DNA from: Balaenoptera acutorostrata
Lineage: Eukaryota > Chordata > Mammalia > Artiodactyla > Balaenopteridae
Direction: 5' to 3'
DNA: 64,000 bases
NCBI RefSeq assembly: GCF_949987535.1
Contig: NC_080080.1
Span: forward strand, 61,767,006-61,831,005
The position numbers and the translations under genes were made by a program. Below, piece after piece: positions 11,358 through 23,017 of this stretch (position 1 is the first letter of the stretch; each line of letters starts with the position of its first letter). The notes under the pieces were generated by a model. It saw nothing but the letters and a program-made list of their open reading frames with translations, made no database searches and had not been told where the DNA came from.

Positions 11358-11369
11358 AAAAAATTGACA
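11358..11369 (+). repeat. Target-site duplication copy d (aaaaaattgaca)
   Basis: 3' direct repeat of SINE copy 2, directly after its poly(A). Confidence 0.85.
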
Positions 11370-12542
11370 TTTTACTATCTTGTACACCAAAACTTTAATA
11401 TATTTGCTTTTTTTAATAAAAATAATACTATTTTAAAATATTTTAGGCACTAAAATACCATACAGGGCCTTGTGCCATAAATATGTTTTTACTTCCCCCA
11501 CTTGCAGAGAGAAGAGGTGCACAGGGACCACCCCAGAATGAGCCCCATTCTTCAGGCCAGTCATGGGGGTGAAACGGCTGGAATTAGAAAGAGAGTGTGG
11601 TCATGAAGAAGCATTGCCTGAAGAAGAGCCAGAAAGTCCACTTAGTCATTCTAGAATTTGAGGAGTGATTTTTAACACGCCAGGAAGAAGTGAGTCAATA
11701 AGGAAGAATGTAAATCAAAAGGGTACAAGAAAAAGGAAAAACACAGTCACTTTTATGTAAATTGAAAGATCTGCTTTTGCCAAAAGGAAATTCTGGGAAA
11801 GATCTTGCCTGCACATCAGCAAAATGCAGGCAAATTCCCTTTTGTTTTCACCCCTCTGTCAGGAAAACTTTTCCCAGACCAGTGGGGCATGTAGGACTAG
11901 AATGGAAACAGGATGGATTGAAAATTATCTTTGCTATGAAATCATAAAAGGTGCAAAGAGGTTTTTTTTTTTTTTTCTCTCTTTCTTTCTTCTTCTTGAG
12001 CAATTTTCAAGACTACCACATGAGCTGGACTAAGCTCCAGGGCTAAGACCAAGTCCAAGTCTTTTTTAGACCCTTTCTAGATTTAAATTGTAGCCAAGAG
12101 GTCAATCATTTTAATTTTGTCAACCCTACAGAACCTAAGATTATAGGGAACAAACTGTATATTCTGCAATGGATATTCACCCCATTTCGTTTAAAAAAAA
12201 TGTTTTTCTTTAATTACAAAAAGTAGTGGTTTGTGGGGTTTTGATATAAAATATTATTCATTTTAGCTTATAAAAACTTTTTAAGGACTAATTATCAAAC
12301 TGACATTTCACATTTTATTACATAATTTCTATTTTAAAGCATGTAATATGAGATCCTTCACCTCTGTGTAATTTTGTGAAAGAGTGTGACCTTTGAAAAA
12401 TAAATTATCCATGCATTTTTGGAAACCTGAGAAGTCTTTATCAATATCCTCCTAAATATTTTATATGTTTTCTCTAAAATCCCCAATTTTTGTCAGAAAA
12501 TTACTATAAAATCTCTCTTTCGATAATGGCCCCTGAATTCTT
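11370..12542. other. Mostly unrecognised sequence
   Basis: No gene or clear repeat. It contains a T-rich run near 11962-11994. The segment 12126-12170 shares about 87% identity over 45 bp with 28655-28699; both lie upstream of minus-strand MLT1 sequence. Confidence 0.35.
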
Positions 12543-12729
12543 TTTTTTTTTAATTGCTGTTGTAACAAATGATCACAAACTTAGTGGCCTAAACAACATA
12601 CATAAGTCTATTATCTCACAGTTCTATAGATCAGAAGTCCAGGACAGGTCTCACCAGGGCAAAATCAAAGTGCTGGAACCCATCCCCTGGGGATACCAAG
12701 GGATGACTCTGCAGTTGTAGAACTGATAC
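12543..12729 (-). mobile_element. MaLR (MLT1-type) LTR, left part of a split copy
   Basis: Antisense MLT1 3' end: 'aattgctgttgtaacaaatgatcacaaacttagtggcctaaacaacat', 'ttatctcacagttctatagatcagaagtcc', 'tcaaagtgctgg'. The rest of the same LTR resumes at 13413 beyond an inserted ERV1-like LTR. Confidence 0.75.
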
Positions 12730-13322
12730 TGATGCCAAAATTCGGCCTCACAATACCAGTACAGAATTGAATCTCAGAGACAGAGTTTTGGGTGAAGTAG
12801 AAAAGAATAGCTTTATTGCTTTGTCAGACAAAGGGGGCCACAGAGGTAATGCCCTCAAAACTGTGTCCCCACCTGGAGGTGGTAGTGAGGAGTTTTATAG
12901 TCATGGTTCAAAGAGGAGGCCGCGATCAGCTCGTGGACATTCCTTTGGTGGTGAGGTAAGTGGGAGTCGGCATCATCAACCTTCTGGTTCCAAGCGGTCT
13001 GGGGTCTACATGCTTGTGGGCAGCATACAGTTCACCTCTCCACCTGGTAGGGATTTCAGTATCTGCAAAACAGCTCAAAGATACTGTTATGTGTATCCCT
13101 TGAGGGAGAACCAGGACCCTGCCCCAAGGCTGCACTATTGTTTCTTGACTGCTCTTCCCCTGTCTCTGCATCCCCTCCCTTCCCTGATTAGCAACTGTTT
13201 GAACCTGCTCTTTGGAACTCAGGGAGGGTCACGGAGGCTGAATGAAGCCTATATCCTTATACTCCAATAAAGATGTTAAAAAAAAAAAAAAATTCATAGC
13301 AACAAACCTGGAATCTCAAAAA

Positions 13323-13354
<32 letters not shown>

Positions 13355-13412
13355 CGGGGGACACAGAAAGGCTTTTGTGCCCAGGAGCTCCAGAGGGTCC
13401 TGCTCAGTTTCA
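12730..13412 (-). mobile_element. ERV1-like LTR, inserted in MLT1 and itself interrupted
   Basis: Read on the minus strand it starts 'tgaaactgagcaggaccctc' and ends 'gaggccgaattttggcatca', so TG...CA ends are present. Its R-U5 carries 'gcaataaagctattcttttctacttcacccaaaactctgtctctgagattcaattc', typical of class I LTRs. A second copy of the same family is at 39406-39765. The copy is broken near 13253-13353 by an A-rich insert. Flanking bases (atac/agat) do not give a clean duplication. The 167-codon plus frame (12767-13270) is an antisense read of the LTR, not a gene. Family name unknown to me. Confidence 0.75.
13255..13353 (+). mobile_element. A-rich insert in the LTR with a minimal L1 3' end
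   Basis: 'cttatactccaataaagatgtt' plus 15 A matches the terminal ~22 bases of the full-length L1 (57778-57799). It is followed by 'ttcatagcaacaaacctggaatctc' and a second A-run of over 20 with GAAA interruptions. The sister LTR at 39406 has only about 15 bases between the same two flanks, so this segment is extra. Whether one or two insertions made it cannot be decided by eye. Confidence 0.55.
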
Positions 13413-13755
13413 AGATCTGTTTCCTTGCTGTCAGCAGGGGGTACCCCTTAGCTCCTAGAGAAAACCTCTCTCCCATGCTGGCCCGTTGTCCCTTACCTCC
13501 TTGAACCAGCAGCAAAGTGTCAGAATCATTCTCACACTGCCACCTCTCACTCACTACAGCCAGAAGAGGTTCTCAGCTTTCAAGGCCACATGTGATTAGA
13601 TTGACTGCACAGAGAGAACCTAGAATAATTTTTCTGTCTTAAAATCCTTACGCTCAATCACTTCTGTAAAATCCTTTTGCCTTGTAGGGTAATATATTCA
13701 CAGGTTTGGGGATAAAAATGAGAACATACTAGGGCCATTATTTTGTCTCTCACGG
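13413..13755 (-). mobile_element. MaLR (MLT1-type) LTR, right part of the split copy
   Basis: The antisense MLT1 5' half is recognisable in 'cttaaaatccttacgctcaatcacttctgtaaaatccttttgcc', 'taatatattcacaggtttggggat' and 'gggccattattttgtctctca'. Together with 12543-12729 it forms one LTR. Confidence 0.6.
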
Positions 13756-14899
13756 CACCTCCACTGCAGTGGAGAACTGGATTCCTTCAGATGAACTAGA
13801 TTTCCCAGTAACTCTCTCAAATGAAAGTGGATCATTGTCCCAAATTTATAATATTTCAGAGCCAGCAGACACCATCAAGATCCACCTCCTTTCCTTTCTC
13901 ACTGCCACATCTTCGTCTGTGTGTGTCCACCCTCGTTTAATTTCCCTTCCCTCTTTTTTGCCTATATGACTCTACTCCTATTTTTTTTACCAGGATTTTT
14001 CTTAACTTCAGGAAGCTCCCCTTCATGTTCAGAGTTCTTGAAACCTGCACCAGATTCCCTCTAGACCTGCCTTACCTCATTCCAGTATAACAACCACCCA
14101 ATACTCAGATGTCACAGTTCCTGGACCAAATCCAACACATTTTGCCCTCATCTGGTTTTAACAGAGCCACACCCTAGCACTTCCGTTATTTGGAACTCTT
14201 TAGTCCCTAAATGCCAAACTCTAAATTTTTCCTCCAATCCTTATTTTGAGCTTCTCATTGTCAATCTTGCACTACCACTAAATCTACTCTTTAATTTCAT
14301 CCAGACTTCCAGGTCTAACTTCTCTCTACTCTATAACAATTCATTTATGCCCGACTCATTAATTTTTGTAAGACCAAATTCATTCATTCATTTCTTGATC
14401 AAGGGTTTATTTAAAACCTATTCAATGCAGATTTTACAGAAAAACATTCTAGCTGTTCCTGATCTCAGAGTTTACAATCTGGTTTCACTTTCCTTCCTAC
14501 CCAGTCAGATCCCCAAGAAAAGGTTCAACTATTCATTCACAAGTATTCAAAATTGTATTGACTACTTACCTTATTCTAATTCCACTGTGCAGTTAGTTCC
14601 CCAAATATAGGTTCTGTGCTTGTCTAAATCAGCTAATTAGGCAAAACCATAAATATTAGATAGTTGAATAAATAAACATGGAAAACCTAAAATCCACTTT
14701 CTGTTTTTGAATTTCCTGACTTTCTAAATGAAGCTGTCAAGAAGGAGAGACATGACCAAACCTGATTTATTTGGTGACAAGTGTATAGAGCAGGCTTTAC
14801 TAGTCCAACGCTGCTCACTAATTCATTGAATTAGTTAACTTACTGTTCTTTTTCCAACAGTGATTACTTCAGAAGTTTTCTGCTCTTTTTAAACCACCC
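13756..14899. other. Pyrimidine-rich sequence, possibly the start of an L2
   Basis: C/T-rich on the plus strand throughout, matching the composition of L2 sense strands, but I cannot align it with confidence. Frames such as 13769-13969 and 14347-14610 look incidental. Confidence 0.3.
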
Positions 14900-15666
14900 A
14901 CATAACAACACTCTAATGTGTTCTATACATCACAGAAAAAATGAAGACCACCAGATGCAAACTCTCTCAGTTGCTATCACTTATTCCTTTCCAAACTTAC
15001 TTACAATGGCAGCCACTAATTTTTAGATTAACTCCGATACCCCCTTTAACCCACTTTATGAACACTGCTACTTCCCAAGTGCCCTATGCTTGTTCCATCA
15101 ATTACCTACCCTCCCTTGCACCTTCCATGGCTTCTACGCCATTGGTTACAAGTCTGATTGTCTCCTATCCTAATAAAAACTTCCCCATTCTTCTCTTTTA
15201 TTCCCTTCACTACTAAATTTTTCAAGAAAATATTCATTACTTATGACCCGTTTTTTCTCACAACTCATTTCCTTCTTAATCCCTTAGGATCTTATTACTG
15301 CCCATAAAATATCATTGCAACAATTATTTAAAAGGTCATTTAGAATCTATTGGTCACTATTCAGTTCTCATCCAGCTTGACCTATCTAGAAAGAGATACT
15401 ATTAATAATCTTGCTATTTTTGAAATTCCCCCTTGGCTTTCATGAATGTCTACCTTTCTGACTGCTCATCTGAGCAGCCTTCTACATTTAGGACTGCTCC
15501 ATCTAAGTCTCATTCGCTGGCTTCGTTCTTTCTGCCTATCCCACATCCAACCCTTCATAATGACTTCTGAGCCTGCACTTGGCCCAGAGGAGGCTTCCTC
15601 CATATCATGGTGTCAGTGATGCTAATAGCTCTTGAGTCTATATCTCCAAGCCTGATATCTTAACAG
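14900..15666 (+). mobile_element. L2 LINE fragment (ORF region)
   Basis: Blocks follow the recalled L2 order: 'cagttctcatccagcttgacctatct', 'cttggctttcatgaatgtctacctttctgactgctcatctgagcag', 'tctcattcgctggcttcgttctttctgcc', 'cttgagtctatatctccaagcctgat'. It is highly diverged. The 3' end is cut by the L1 at 15667-16257. Confidence 0.55.
15650..15666 (+). repeat. Target-site duplication, left (gcctgatatcttaacag)
   Basis: 17-bp direct repeat with one mismatch to 16258-16274 (gcctgatattttaacag); it brackets the truncated L1. Confidence 0.85.
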
Positions 15667-16257
15667 ATGACTGATATTTATTTATTTATTACAGTAGGTC
15701 CTTGTTGGTTATCTATTTTAAATATAGCAGTGTGTGCATGTCAGTGCCAAACTCCCAATCTATCCTTCCCCCCCACCCTTCCCCCTGGTAACCATGAGTT
15801 CATTCTGTAAGTCTGTAAGTCTGTTTCTGTTTTGTAAATAAGTTCATTTGTATCATTTTTTTTAAGATTCTGCATCTAAGCAATATCATACGATATTTGT
15901 CTTTCTCTGTCTGACTTAATTCACTTAGTATGATAATCTCCATGTCCATCCATAGGGCTGCAAATGGCATTATTTCAGTCTTTGTAATGGCTGAGTAATA
16001 TTCCATTGTATATATGTACCACATCTTCTTTATCCATTCATCTGTTGATGGACATTTAGGTTGCTTCCATGTCTTGGCTATTGTAAACAGTGCTGCAATG
16101 AACATTGGGGTGCATGTACACTTTTGAACCATGTTTTTCTCTGGATATATGCCCAGGAGTGGGATTGCTGGATCATATGGTAGCTCTATTTTTAGTTTTT
16201 TTTAAAATAGTGGCTGTACCAATTTACATTCCCACCAACAGTATAGACATTTTAGAT
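15667..16257 (-). mobile_element. 5'-truncated L1 (ORF2 3' end plus 3'UTR)
   Basis: Minus strand. A 110-codon frame (16132-15800) starts [20 protein letters not shown] and matches the C-terminal part of ORF2 in the full-length copy ([20 protein letters not shown]). The rest of the ORF2 tail and 3'UTR follow to a T-rich left end (the A-tail). It is bounded by a 17-bp duplication with one mismatch, and inserted in L2 sequence. Confidence 0.9.
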
Positions 16258-16274
16258 GCCTGATATTTTAACAG
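16258..16274 (+). repeat. Target-site duplication, right (gcctgatattttaacag)
   Basis: Partner of 15650-15666. Confidence 0.85.
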
Positions 16275-16885
16275 TTCAATATAGTTGATTCTTCTACTCT
16301 GGCAAATATGCCTCCATAAAAACCTGGAAGGCCAGGTTCAAATTTAAACTTCTTTCAGATTTCTGGGAATTCCTCCCAAGAACATAACAAAAGGTGAGAA
16401 CCATTCCAGTCCTGCCCTCTCTCTTTTTCTCCACCTCCTGGCTCTATCCAATACCATGTGGGACCTCATGTGTAGAACCCCATACCTCAGGTGCAGGCTG
16501 CATCCATACACTTACAGACAGCTATCCTTTGAGCATCTCTTGAGCCTAAGGGAGCACATCGGAAGATGGACCTAATGAGGAAGACTGCACCTATTCCAGA
16601 AGTGGATTGAGGGCCATTTGGGCATGGTTTCTAGGGTCTCAGGAGCCCAGAGCTGATTTAGCAATGAGTAGTGGACTCCAGGGCACATCCCTCTTAGATC
16701 TGTGGATTCCTCATCCCACGGGGAAACATATCCAGACCAGGACCAGGGTAGAGCCCTCTAAATTGTGGGTCCTTGGGCAAGGGCTCCTCTCCAGGGTCTA
16801 AGGGCAGGACTGCAATTATTATCAGACAATAATCTTTATAATGATATTATACTGGTTTATCCAATTTTTATTTTTTCTAGTCTGA
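16275..16885. other. Unrecognised sequence
   Basis: It does not clearly continue the L2. It contains a 64-codon frame (16607-16801) with no recognisable domain. Confidence 0.35.
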
Positions 16886-17540
16886 ACTTATTTCACCAAC
16901 GTTATTCTTTCTAATTCTGGTCCTCCTCCCATGGGCCTATGGGCAGAGAAATCAAAGCATCTTGAATCTCATCACCTTCTTCCTCCCCTCATTTGAATGG
17001 TCACCCAGTACTATTGGTTCATTCTCTGAAATGTATCTAGCCTTTTCCTCCTTTTCAACACTACTTCCACAGTCCAAGCTGAGACCTCCGTTCTCTTTCC
17101 TGAGTAGCCTCTCAACTAGTATTTCTCTTTCTAATCTCTTGACTTTCTAGTCCATCCTTTAAATTCAACTTATCTTTCAACAGGTTAAGTAATGATGCAT
17201 TCTTCCTCCAAATCTTCACTGGTGTCTCACTGTCTACCAAATAAGATTCTTAGTACGTCATTATATGCCCTTTGTATATCTAATGCCTCACAAATTCCTA
17301 CTCTGGCCACATTTGCTAACTTACCATGCCAACAATATCTAAAAACGTCTATATTTTCTTATTTAAAAAAAAACTTTTCTCCCGTTAACCTAGAAGAACT
17401 TTCCCCTTTTTCTTAGTCTATTAGGTTCAGCTCAAAAGCTATGACCTCAAGAAACCTATCCTGCCTTACTTTGAGAATTAAATAAATTCTCCCTTTACTT
17501 TTAATTTGCCTTGATAATTCCTCTGCTCATCTATCTGTCT
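16886..17540 (+). mobile_element. L2 LINE fragment (3' half)
   Basis: Follows the L2 3' region order with heavy divergence: 'attggttcattctctgaaatgtatctagcc', 'actacttccacagtccaagctgagacctccg', 'tgagtagcctctcaactagtatttctctt', 'catcctttaaattcaactt', then C/T-rich sequence to 17540. It may be the downstream part of the L2 split by the L1 at 15667. Confidence 0.5.
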
Positions 17541-17544
17541 TTTC

Positions 17545-18640
17545 TTTCATTCCTCCATCCATCCATTCATTCAACAATGTTTATTGAGAATGTACCATGA
17601 ACTTGGCACTCTGCTCTGTCCTGTAAGTGTTTCTGCCCTCACAAAGCTTAGACTACTGGGGAAGACAGTTATTAATTAAATAATGGCCCTAAGATATAAG
17701 GATAAACTGGCGTGAACTAGGAAAAGAGCTCTTCAAGAAAACAAAGTGTTTTTTGAGAATGTATAACTAGGGTTTTCCTGGGTAGTTGGGATAAGCTTTT
17801 CTGAGGAATTGACAGGCAAACTGAGATTTCAAGGATTAATAGGAGTCAACTAGATGAAAAGGGGAAAAGGTAGAGGGAGCTGAGAATGCTAAAGCTTCAT
17901 GGTGGGAGTGACTTTGGCTTATTCAAAAAAATGAAAGAAAGTCAGAGATACTTGGAAGACATAAAGCAAGAGCTGAATGAGGTGAGAGTATCTGTTGTGA
18001 TAGGAAGTGTCCAGATTTTGTCTTTATTCTAAGAGAAATGGAAAACCTCTGAGTTTTAAGTGGGTGACATGGTTTTGTAAAGAACCCTCTGGTTGTAGCA
18101 GGGAAATTATCTGAGGATAACAAAAGCGGATGCAGAGTAACCAGTAACAAGACTATTGCAGTAGTTCAGGTATGAACTGGTGGCTTGGGTGTTGGGGATG
18201 TCAGTGGTGGTAAAGAGAAGTGTACAGATTTGAGAAATACTGAGATCATAAAATCATCTAGACTTAGTGATGGTTTGATATGGAGAGTGAGAGAGAGGGG
18301 GATGGCAGTGTTTCAGGGTTGGATATAATGAGTGGTGGTGCCATTCACCAAGACAGGGAACACTGGAAGAAAATCAGTTCTTGGGGAGAAGATACTTTCA
18401 CTTTGGGGAAACTTGTGTTTAAGGTTCACTTAAGATCCAAGGAGAAGTCTGTGTTGATGTATATTTGAGGCTCATTGGCCTAGAAACTTCTTAGAAAATA
18501 TAGAACATTAGAGGGGATAAGAGCCAAGGACCCATCCTTGAAGAACATCAACAGAGAAAAATCTTTAAGGTGTGAGTTTGTATGTGCAGGGGAGGGAGCT
18601 GGCATGGAAGGGGATGTCCCTGCAAAGGAGTCTGGGAATT
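17545..18640 (-). mobile_element. L2 LINE fragment, antisense
   Basis: Starts with the reverse of the L2 3' end ('cattcattcaacaatgtttattgagaatgtaccatgaacttggcactctg') and proceeds through 'ttctaagagaaatggaaaacctctgagttttaag', 'attgcagtagttcaggtatgaactggtggcttgggtg', 'gagtggtggtgccattcacca', 'gataagagccaaggacccatccttgaagaacatcaaca'. The last block is the antisense of the GVPQGS-type reverse-transcriptase motif region. The same ordered blocks occur at 26285-27540. Confidence 0.65.
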
Positions 18641-18684
18641 TTTGTCTGCCTTGATTTATGCATGTTTTGGCTCTGCATGTCACC

Positions 18685-18790
18685 CCCACTGAAAGTTCCT
18701 TGAAGATAGAGAGTATATCTTATTTATATTTATAGTCCCCCAGCATCTTGGGACACAGTATTTATGAGATGATGCTTGAATTGAATGTTG
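18685..18790 (+). mobile_element. L2 LINE 3' end fragment
   Basis: 'aagttccttgaagatagagagtatatcttatttatatttatagtcccccagcatcttgggacacagtatt' is the usual L2 3' terminus pattern (tccttgaggacagggactgtgtctt...cagcacc). Confidence 0.6.
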
Positions 18791-20685
18791 GTGACTCTTT
18801 GACAGCCATTATTTTCTTCCTGTGGAAAAACGTTGTCTTTTAAATCTGGAGTAATTTGTATCCATTTAATGTTTTTAAACTTAATTAAAAACTTCTTGGG
18901 TTATGGTTTAGTATAATTATTTCCAAAAGAAAAGTTATAATATGTTTCATCCTATTCATAAGAGAATGAAGATAAGGTCATAGTAATATCTTTCTCTTTG
19001 TTTTGTTTATAAGCAAAAAGCAGTCTTCTGTACTGATTTTTTTAATGTGACTGTCACCAAAATTTGAAACCATCATAAACTAAAAACATAAAGAAAATCT
19101 AGCAAGATTAATTTTCCAAAAGTCATAAACTTCATTCTAGGTCAATTCCATTCTAAAATAAGTCTGAAAGGTGATCGTTTTTAACATTTTCAATAACAAA
19201 GTGGTTTTAAGGTTAAATAGGTTAGTTTGTACACTTTCCATTCTGTCATTTTTTCATATAAATAGGAATTTTCTAACTGTGGGGTCATTAACTACATGTC
19301 AAGCTAAATCTAAGGAAATACACCGCTTTGAAATTAATAACGTCTACTTAAAATATTCTCTTGTAACCTTAATCTCCTTTCACAATTTTTAAACACTGAT
19401 CTTAATGTAAGTTTTCTCCTCTATTTATAATTTTTTTCTGGCTCCTTCCTCCAATAGCAAGATTATATGCAAAAGAAGATACCTAATTGAAATCTCTAAA
19501 GCAAAATGACATAATATTTTGCAAAATATTCTGTTGATGAAAAAGATTGAGAGTAACATTATATATGTTTTTTGAGTTGGGCTGAAACTTTTCTTCTCCT
19601 TGGTAATTCTTAATTAGATTTATGTAAGAATGTAAATGGTGTGCATTCGCTTTCAAGGTTAACAGTTCTCTGTCCCCAAAGCAGATCAGTGACAAATGAA
19701 GTCGGCATTTATTACCACATCCCTGGCAGAAATTGATAATCACCTATGGCTGGTGAGTAAGTGCCTATTCGCAAAAACAATAGGATTTTAAAAATTCAAT
19801 CTCCAAGAATCTGTTCTATCTGCCCTTTATGCCTTTTATGTACTTTTTTTCTCATATTTTCAGGTCCTTAAATGTGGAGCCAGGGAACTCATGGCCCGAC
19901 ATTTTAACATTTTGGCTAGGGACTCACTGATAGCCTTTAATTACAAGAAGTTTTAAAAAAGGGAAAAATCTAGAAGCTACACTAGGTTCATTATCTGTGG
20001 CACATCTATTGCAGAAAAAAGACAGATTTTAATAGTTAGTGAATATTGACTTTAAATCTCTGGTTCACATATTAGACAATAATTTGAGGCTTCCACTCAC
20101 AGTTTGCTTATACTTCACTTTACAAGACTTGAATGGCTCATTGGTTTTTCTTACATGAAATAGTAAACATCTTGACAACAATGTTATTGTTGCAAGCTAT
20201 TCTGGTCTAAAAAGGACTACTCTTGCTATTCCAGAGAATCTCTGACTATCTCTATTAGTCCAGGCCCTCAGGAGATGAATCTCATTACCAAGATAAAAGG
20301 ACAACTTGAGCAAAGCAAAAGATAAGAAAATTATTGAACAAAATATCACATAAGATCATTATAAGTATTAATAAAACAGTACTTTCCACAATACATGGCA
20401 CAATGCACATAATAAGTATTCAGTTAAAGTCACTATTATTAAACAGTGAATTGAAACAAAAAAATTATTAAATTTTTTTTTTTTTTTTTAAAGAATCAAT
20501 AGGTGATTTATTCCAACATTTTCCTCATTCCTCAATGATTTAGCATAAAGGACAGTAAAACTTCTAGTATTTTCATTAGGGTTATAAAAGTAGAACCTCT
20601 TCCTGGTTCTGGTCCCAATTCTTTTCAAAATGTTTGGGAAAGAGAGAAGGGAAAAGGACAGTTAGTTCTCTATAAATTAGTTCTT
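18791..20685. other. Unrecognised AT-rich sequence
   Basis: Short chance frames only (for example 19171-19392, 19483-19743). A T-run lies at about 20471-20490. No repeat family recognised. Confidence 0.4.
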
Positions 20686-20689
20686 TTTA

Positions 20690-20960
20690 CAATAATTATG
20701 TATTAAAACCATCCCAAAACTCGGTGACTTATTTCTGTCATAGTCTGCAGATCTCTAAAGTTGGGCTGATCTTGGCTAGGATAAGTTGGACTTGGCTCCA
20801 ATATGTAGGTTGGGTTCAGATCTACTTCACATATCTCTTGTCTTCTTTGGACTGGCAGTAATACATATTTAAGGCATTTCCCTTCATACTGAAATATAGG
20901 AGTGTGAGAACACAAGCCCGACAGTATAAGCATATTTCAAGGGTCACACCATACTGTTCT
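20690..20960 (-). mobile_element. Possible old LTR-like repeat
   Basis: 'ccatcccaaaactcggtgacttatttctgtcatagtctgcagatctc...gttgggctgatcttggctagg' resembles the antisense 'accccaaaacttagtggcttaaaacaacaa...gattctgtgggtca...ggctgggctcagctggg' repeat. Very diverged; low confidence. Confidence 0.3.
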
Positions 20961-22095
20961 CTAAAAATTATTAAATTTTATAATAAACAATTTACAAGTT
21001 GTACCTAAAACTAAATGACAGAAGAAGGCTAACAATTAAGGCATAGCCAAAGATATTACTAACTAAGGTATCAAACAAACCAAGAAAGCCAATATCAATA
21101 ATCAACAACATAGAATTCAAGACAAATAATAATGTCTAGGATAAACGAGGACCATAATCTGATTTTCCCTTTAAAGGAGTAAGCATGGCTCTTATGTTGA
21201 GAATAGATTATGGTGAGAACAGGATGATAATGGTGAGTTTATTTCTCCTTCATTTGAAAAAATTCCAGAGGTAAGCATTCCAAGGCTGGTTTGGGAGTCT
21301 CACATGATATTAAAGACTCAAGCTCCTTCTGCTATCCCTCTGCTTTACAATCTTTTGAACACTGATTTCATTCTCAAAGTGACAAGGTGGCTACTGGATC
21401 TCTGACCATAACATCCACCTTCCAGCAAGAGAAATTAGGGACAGCAAAGTCAACTCCCTTAAAAAGCCTGTCTGAAAGTACCACCCACTACCTGCCATTT
21501 ACATTTTATTGGCCAGGTTTTAGGAACATGGTCACACCTAACTTCAAAGGAGACTGAAAAGTGTAGTTTTCAGACAACACGTATTGCTACCCGAATTAAT
21601 ATCAGGATTCTGTTATTTAGCTAAAAAGATGAGCTTGAATATTGGGTAGGCAACTAACAGCCTTTGCTACAAATCCTAGACCACATAGAAACATATTTAG
21701 AGGGAAATATAACTTTACAAATATGAGTAGAAATGAAACAGAAAACAAAAAAATAAAATTAATAAGTCCAAGAGCTTGTCTGCTTTTTCCTTTTTTCAAA
21801 GGCAAAGAGAAAAACATCTGATAAGGCTTGACAATGAGAGAGAAACACACACAGAGAATGAACAAGATTGAGAGGAAGCAGATAAAACATTATGAAAAAA
21901 GAGATGATATAACCAAAGTTGTAGGTAAGATTTTTTACATATATGGGAATATCATATAATTTTGAATATCTTGATGAAATTTATGATGTTCATGGAGATG
22001 ATAAATTTCCAAAACTGAGTTAAGGAGAAAAAAATCTAGTCGATCAATAAACATGAAATGTAAAATTCTGTAAAAGAATTTTCTTCAAAAGGTAT
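20961..22095. other. Unrecognised AT-rich sequence
   Basis: A-rich on the plus strand, which would fit an old L1, but I cannot align it. The 82-codon minus frame at 21617-21865 is hydrophobic and probably chance. Confidence 0.35.
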
Positions 22096-23010
22096 ATGAT
22101 TCACTCTTTTATAGACAAATTATTCAAAACTTCCAGGAAAATGGTGAACCTCATTCCTTTTATCTGTTCCATAGAAGAGACAAAAGTGGAAAATTCTCAA
22201 TTTATAACATAACAGTGACATTACCCTATTAACACAGTCTAACAAAAGATAGTGACAAAAAAGAACCATTTCTCTTCTGAAGATAGATGCACATCCTAAA
22301 TGAAATAATAGAGAATAAACCCAGCAGTATGTGCAAAAGAGAGTCCAAGTATAATTTACTATTAAGAATCAATACAATTAATTCTCCTACTAGGTCAAAG
22401 AAGCAAAATCAAAAATCATTTTGATAGATGATCTAAAGGCAATTGATAAATTTTAATACTCCTTTTAAGAAAACTCTTAGCAAAAAAGGAATAGGAGAAT
22501 AATTTCTTAACTTGATATGAACATGTATGGTATCTTAACTAACTGTCATCATGCTTAATGTTGGAATAGGAAGTAATTTCATTTAGAGTTAAGAATGGGG
22601 CAAAGGTACTCAATTCACTGTTAGCACTTGACATCTTTCTGGAAATGCTAAGTAATGTAATCAAAAATGAAATGAGGTCTTATAATACTGGAAAAGAGAG
22701 AAACAATTTTTTAAATCTTCAAATGATGTGATTTACCCACATGGAAAAAAACTCAAGAGAACCACCTGAAAAATCATTGGAACTAATAAGTGATTTCATT
22801 AAATTGGTCGTGCAATGAACTCAATAGCTTTCTTATATACCTATGACAACTACAATCTAAGTTCCTTGATGAAAAAAAAGAAAAAAAGTCTTTCTTTACT
22901 GCTGAGATTTAGCTCCTAATAAATAAATGGAAAAGAAAATCCATATAAAAGAATAAGTAAAATACAGGATATCCAGAAATAAACTTATTTCTATGGAGAA
23001 AACAATAAAA
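22096..23010 (+). mobile_element. Old L1 ORF2 relic (reverse-transcriptase region)
   Basis: Plus-strand A-rich sequence following L1 RT order in decayed form: 'taactgtcatcatgcttaatgttggaatagg' (equivalent of the 'gccaacattgtcctcaatggtg' block at 55520 in the full-length copy), 'gttaagaatggggcaaaggtactcaattcactgttagcacttgacatctttctggaaatgctaag', 'ggaaaagagagaaacaattttt'. No open frame remains. Confidence 0.5.
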
Positions 23011-23017
23011 GTTTTAT

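Noticed and set aside
10612..11390. Overlapping 80-135 codon frames around 10.6-11.4 kb
   Set aside because: They repeat between the two places because they are translations of two CHR SINEs and their poly(A)/poly(T) tails.
12767..13270. 167-codon plus-strand frame as a gene
   Set aside because: It is an antisense reading of an ERV1-like LTR whose second copy lies at 39406-39765.
17545..18640. Novel 1-kb element repeated at 26285
   Set aside because: The blocks are the antisense of L2, including the antisense of its RT GVPQGS region, so it is a known ancient LINE.
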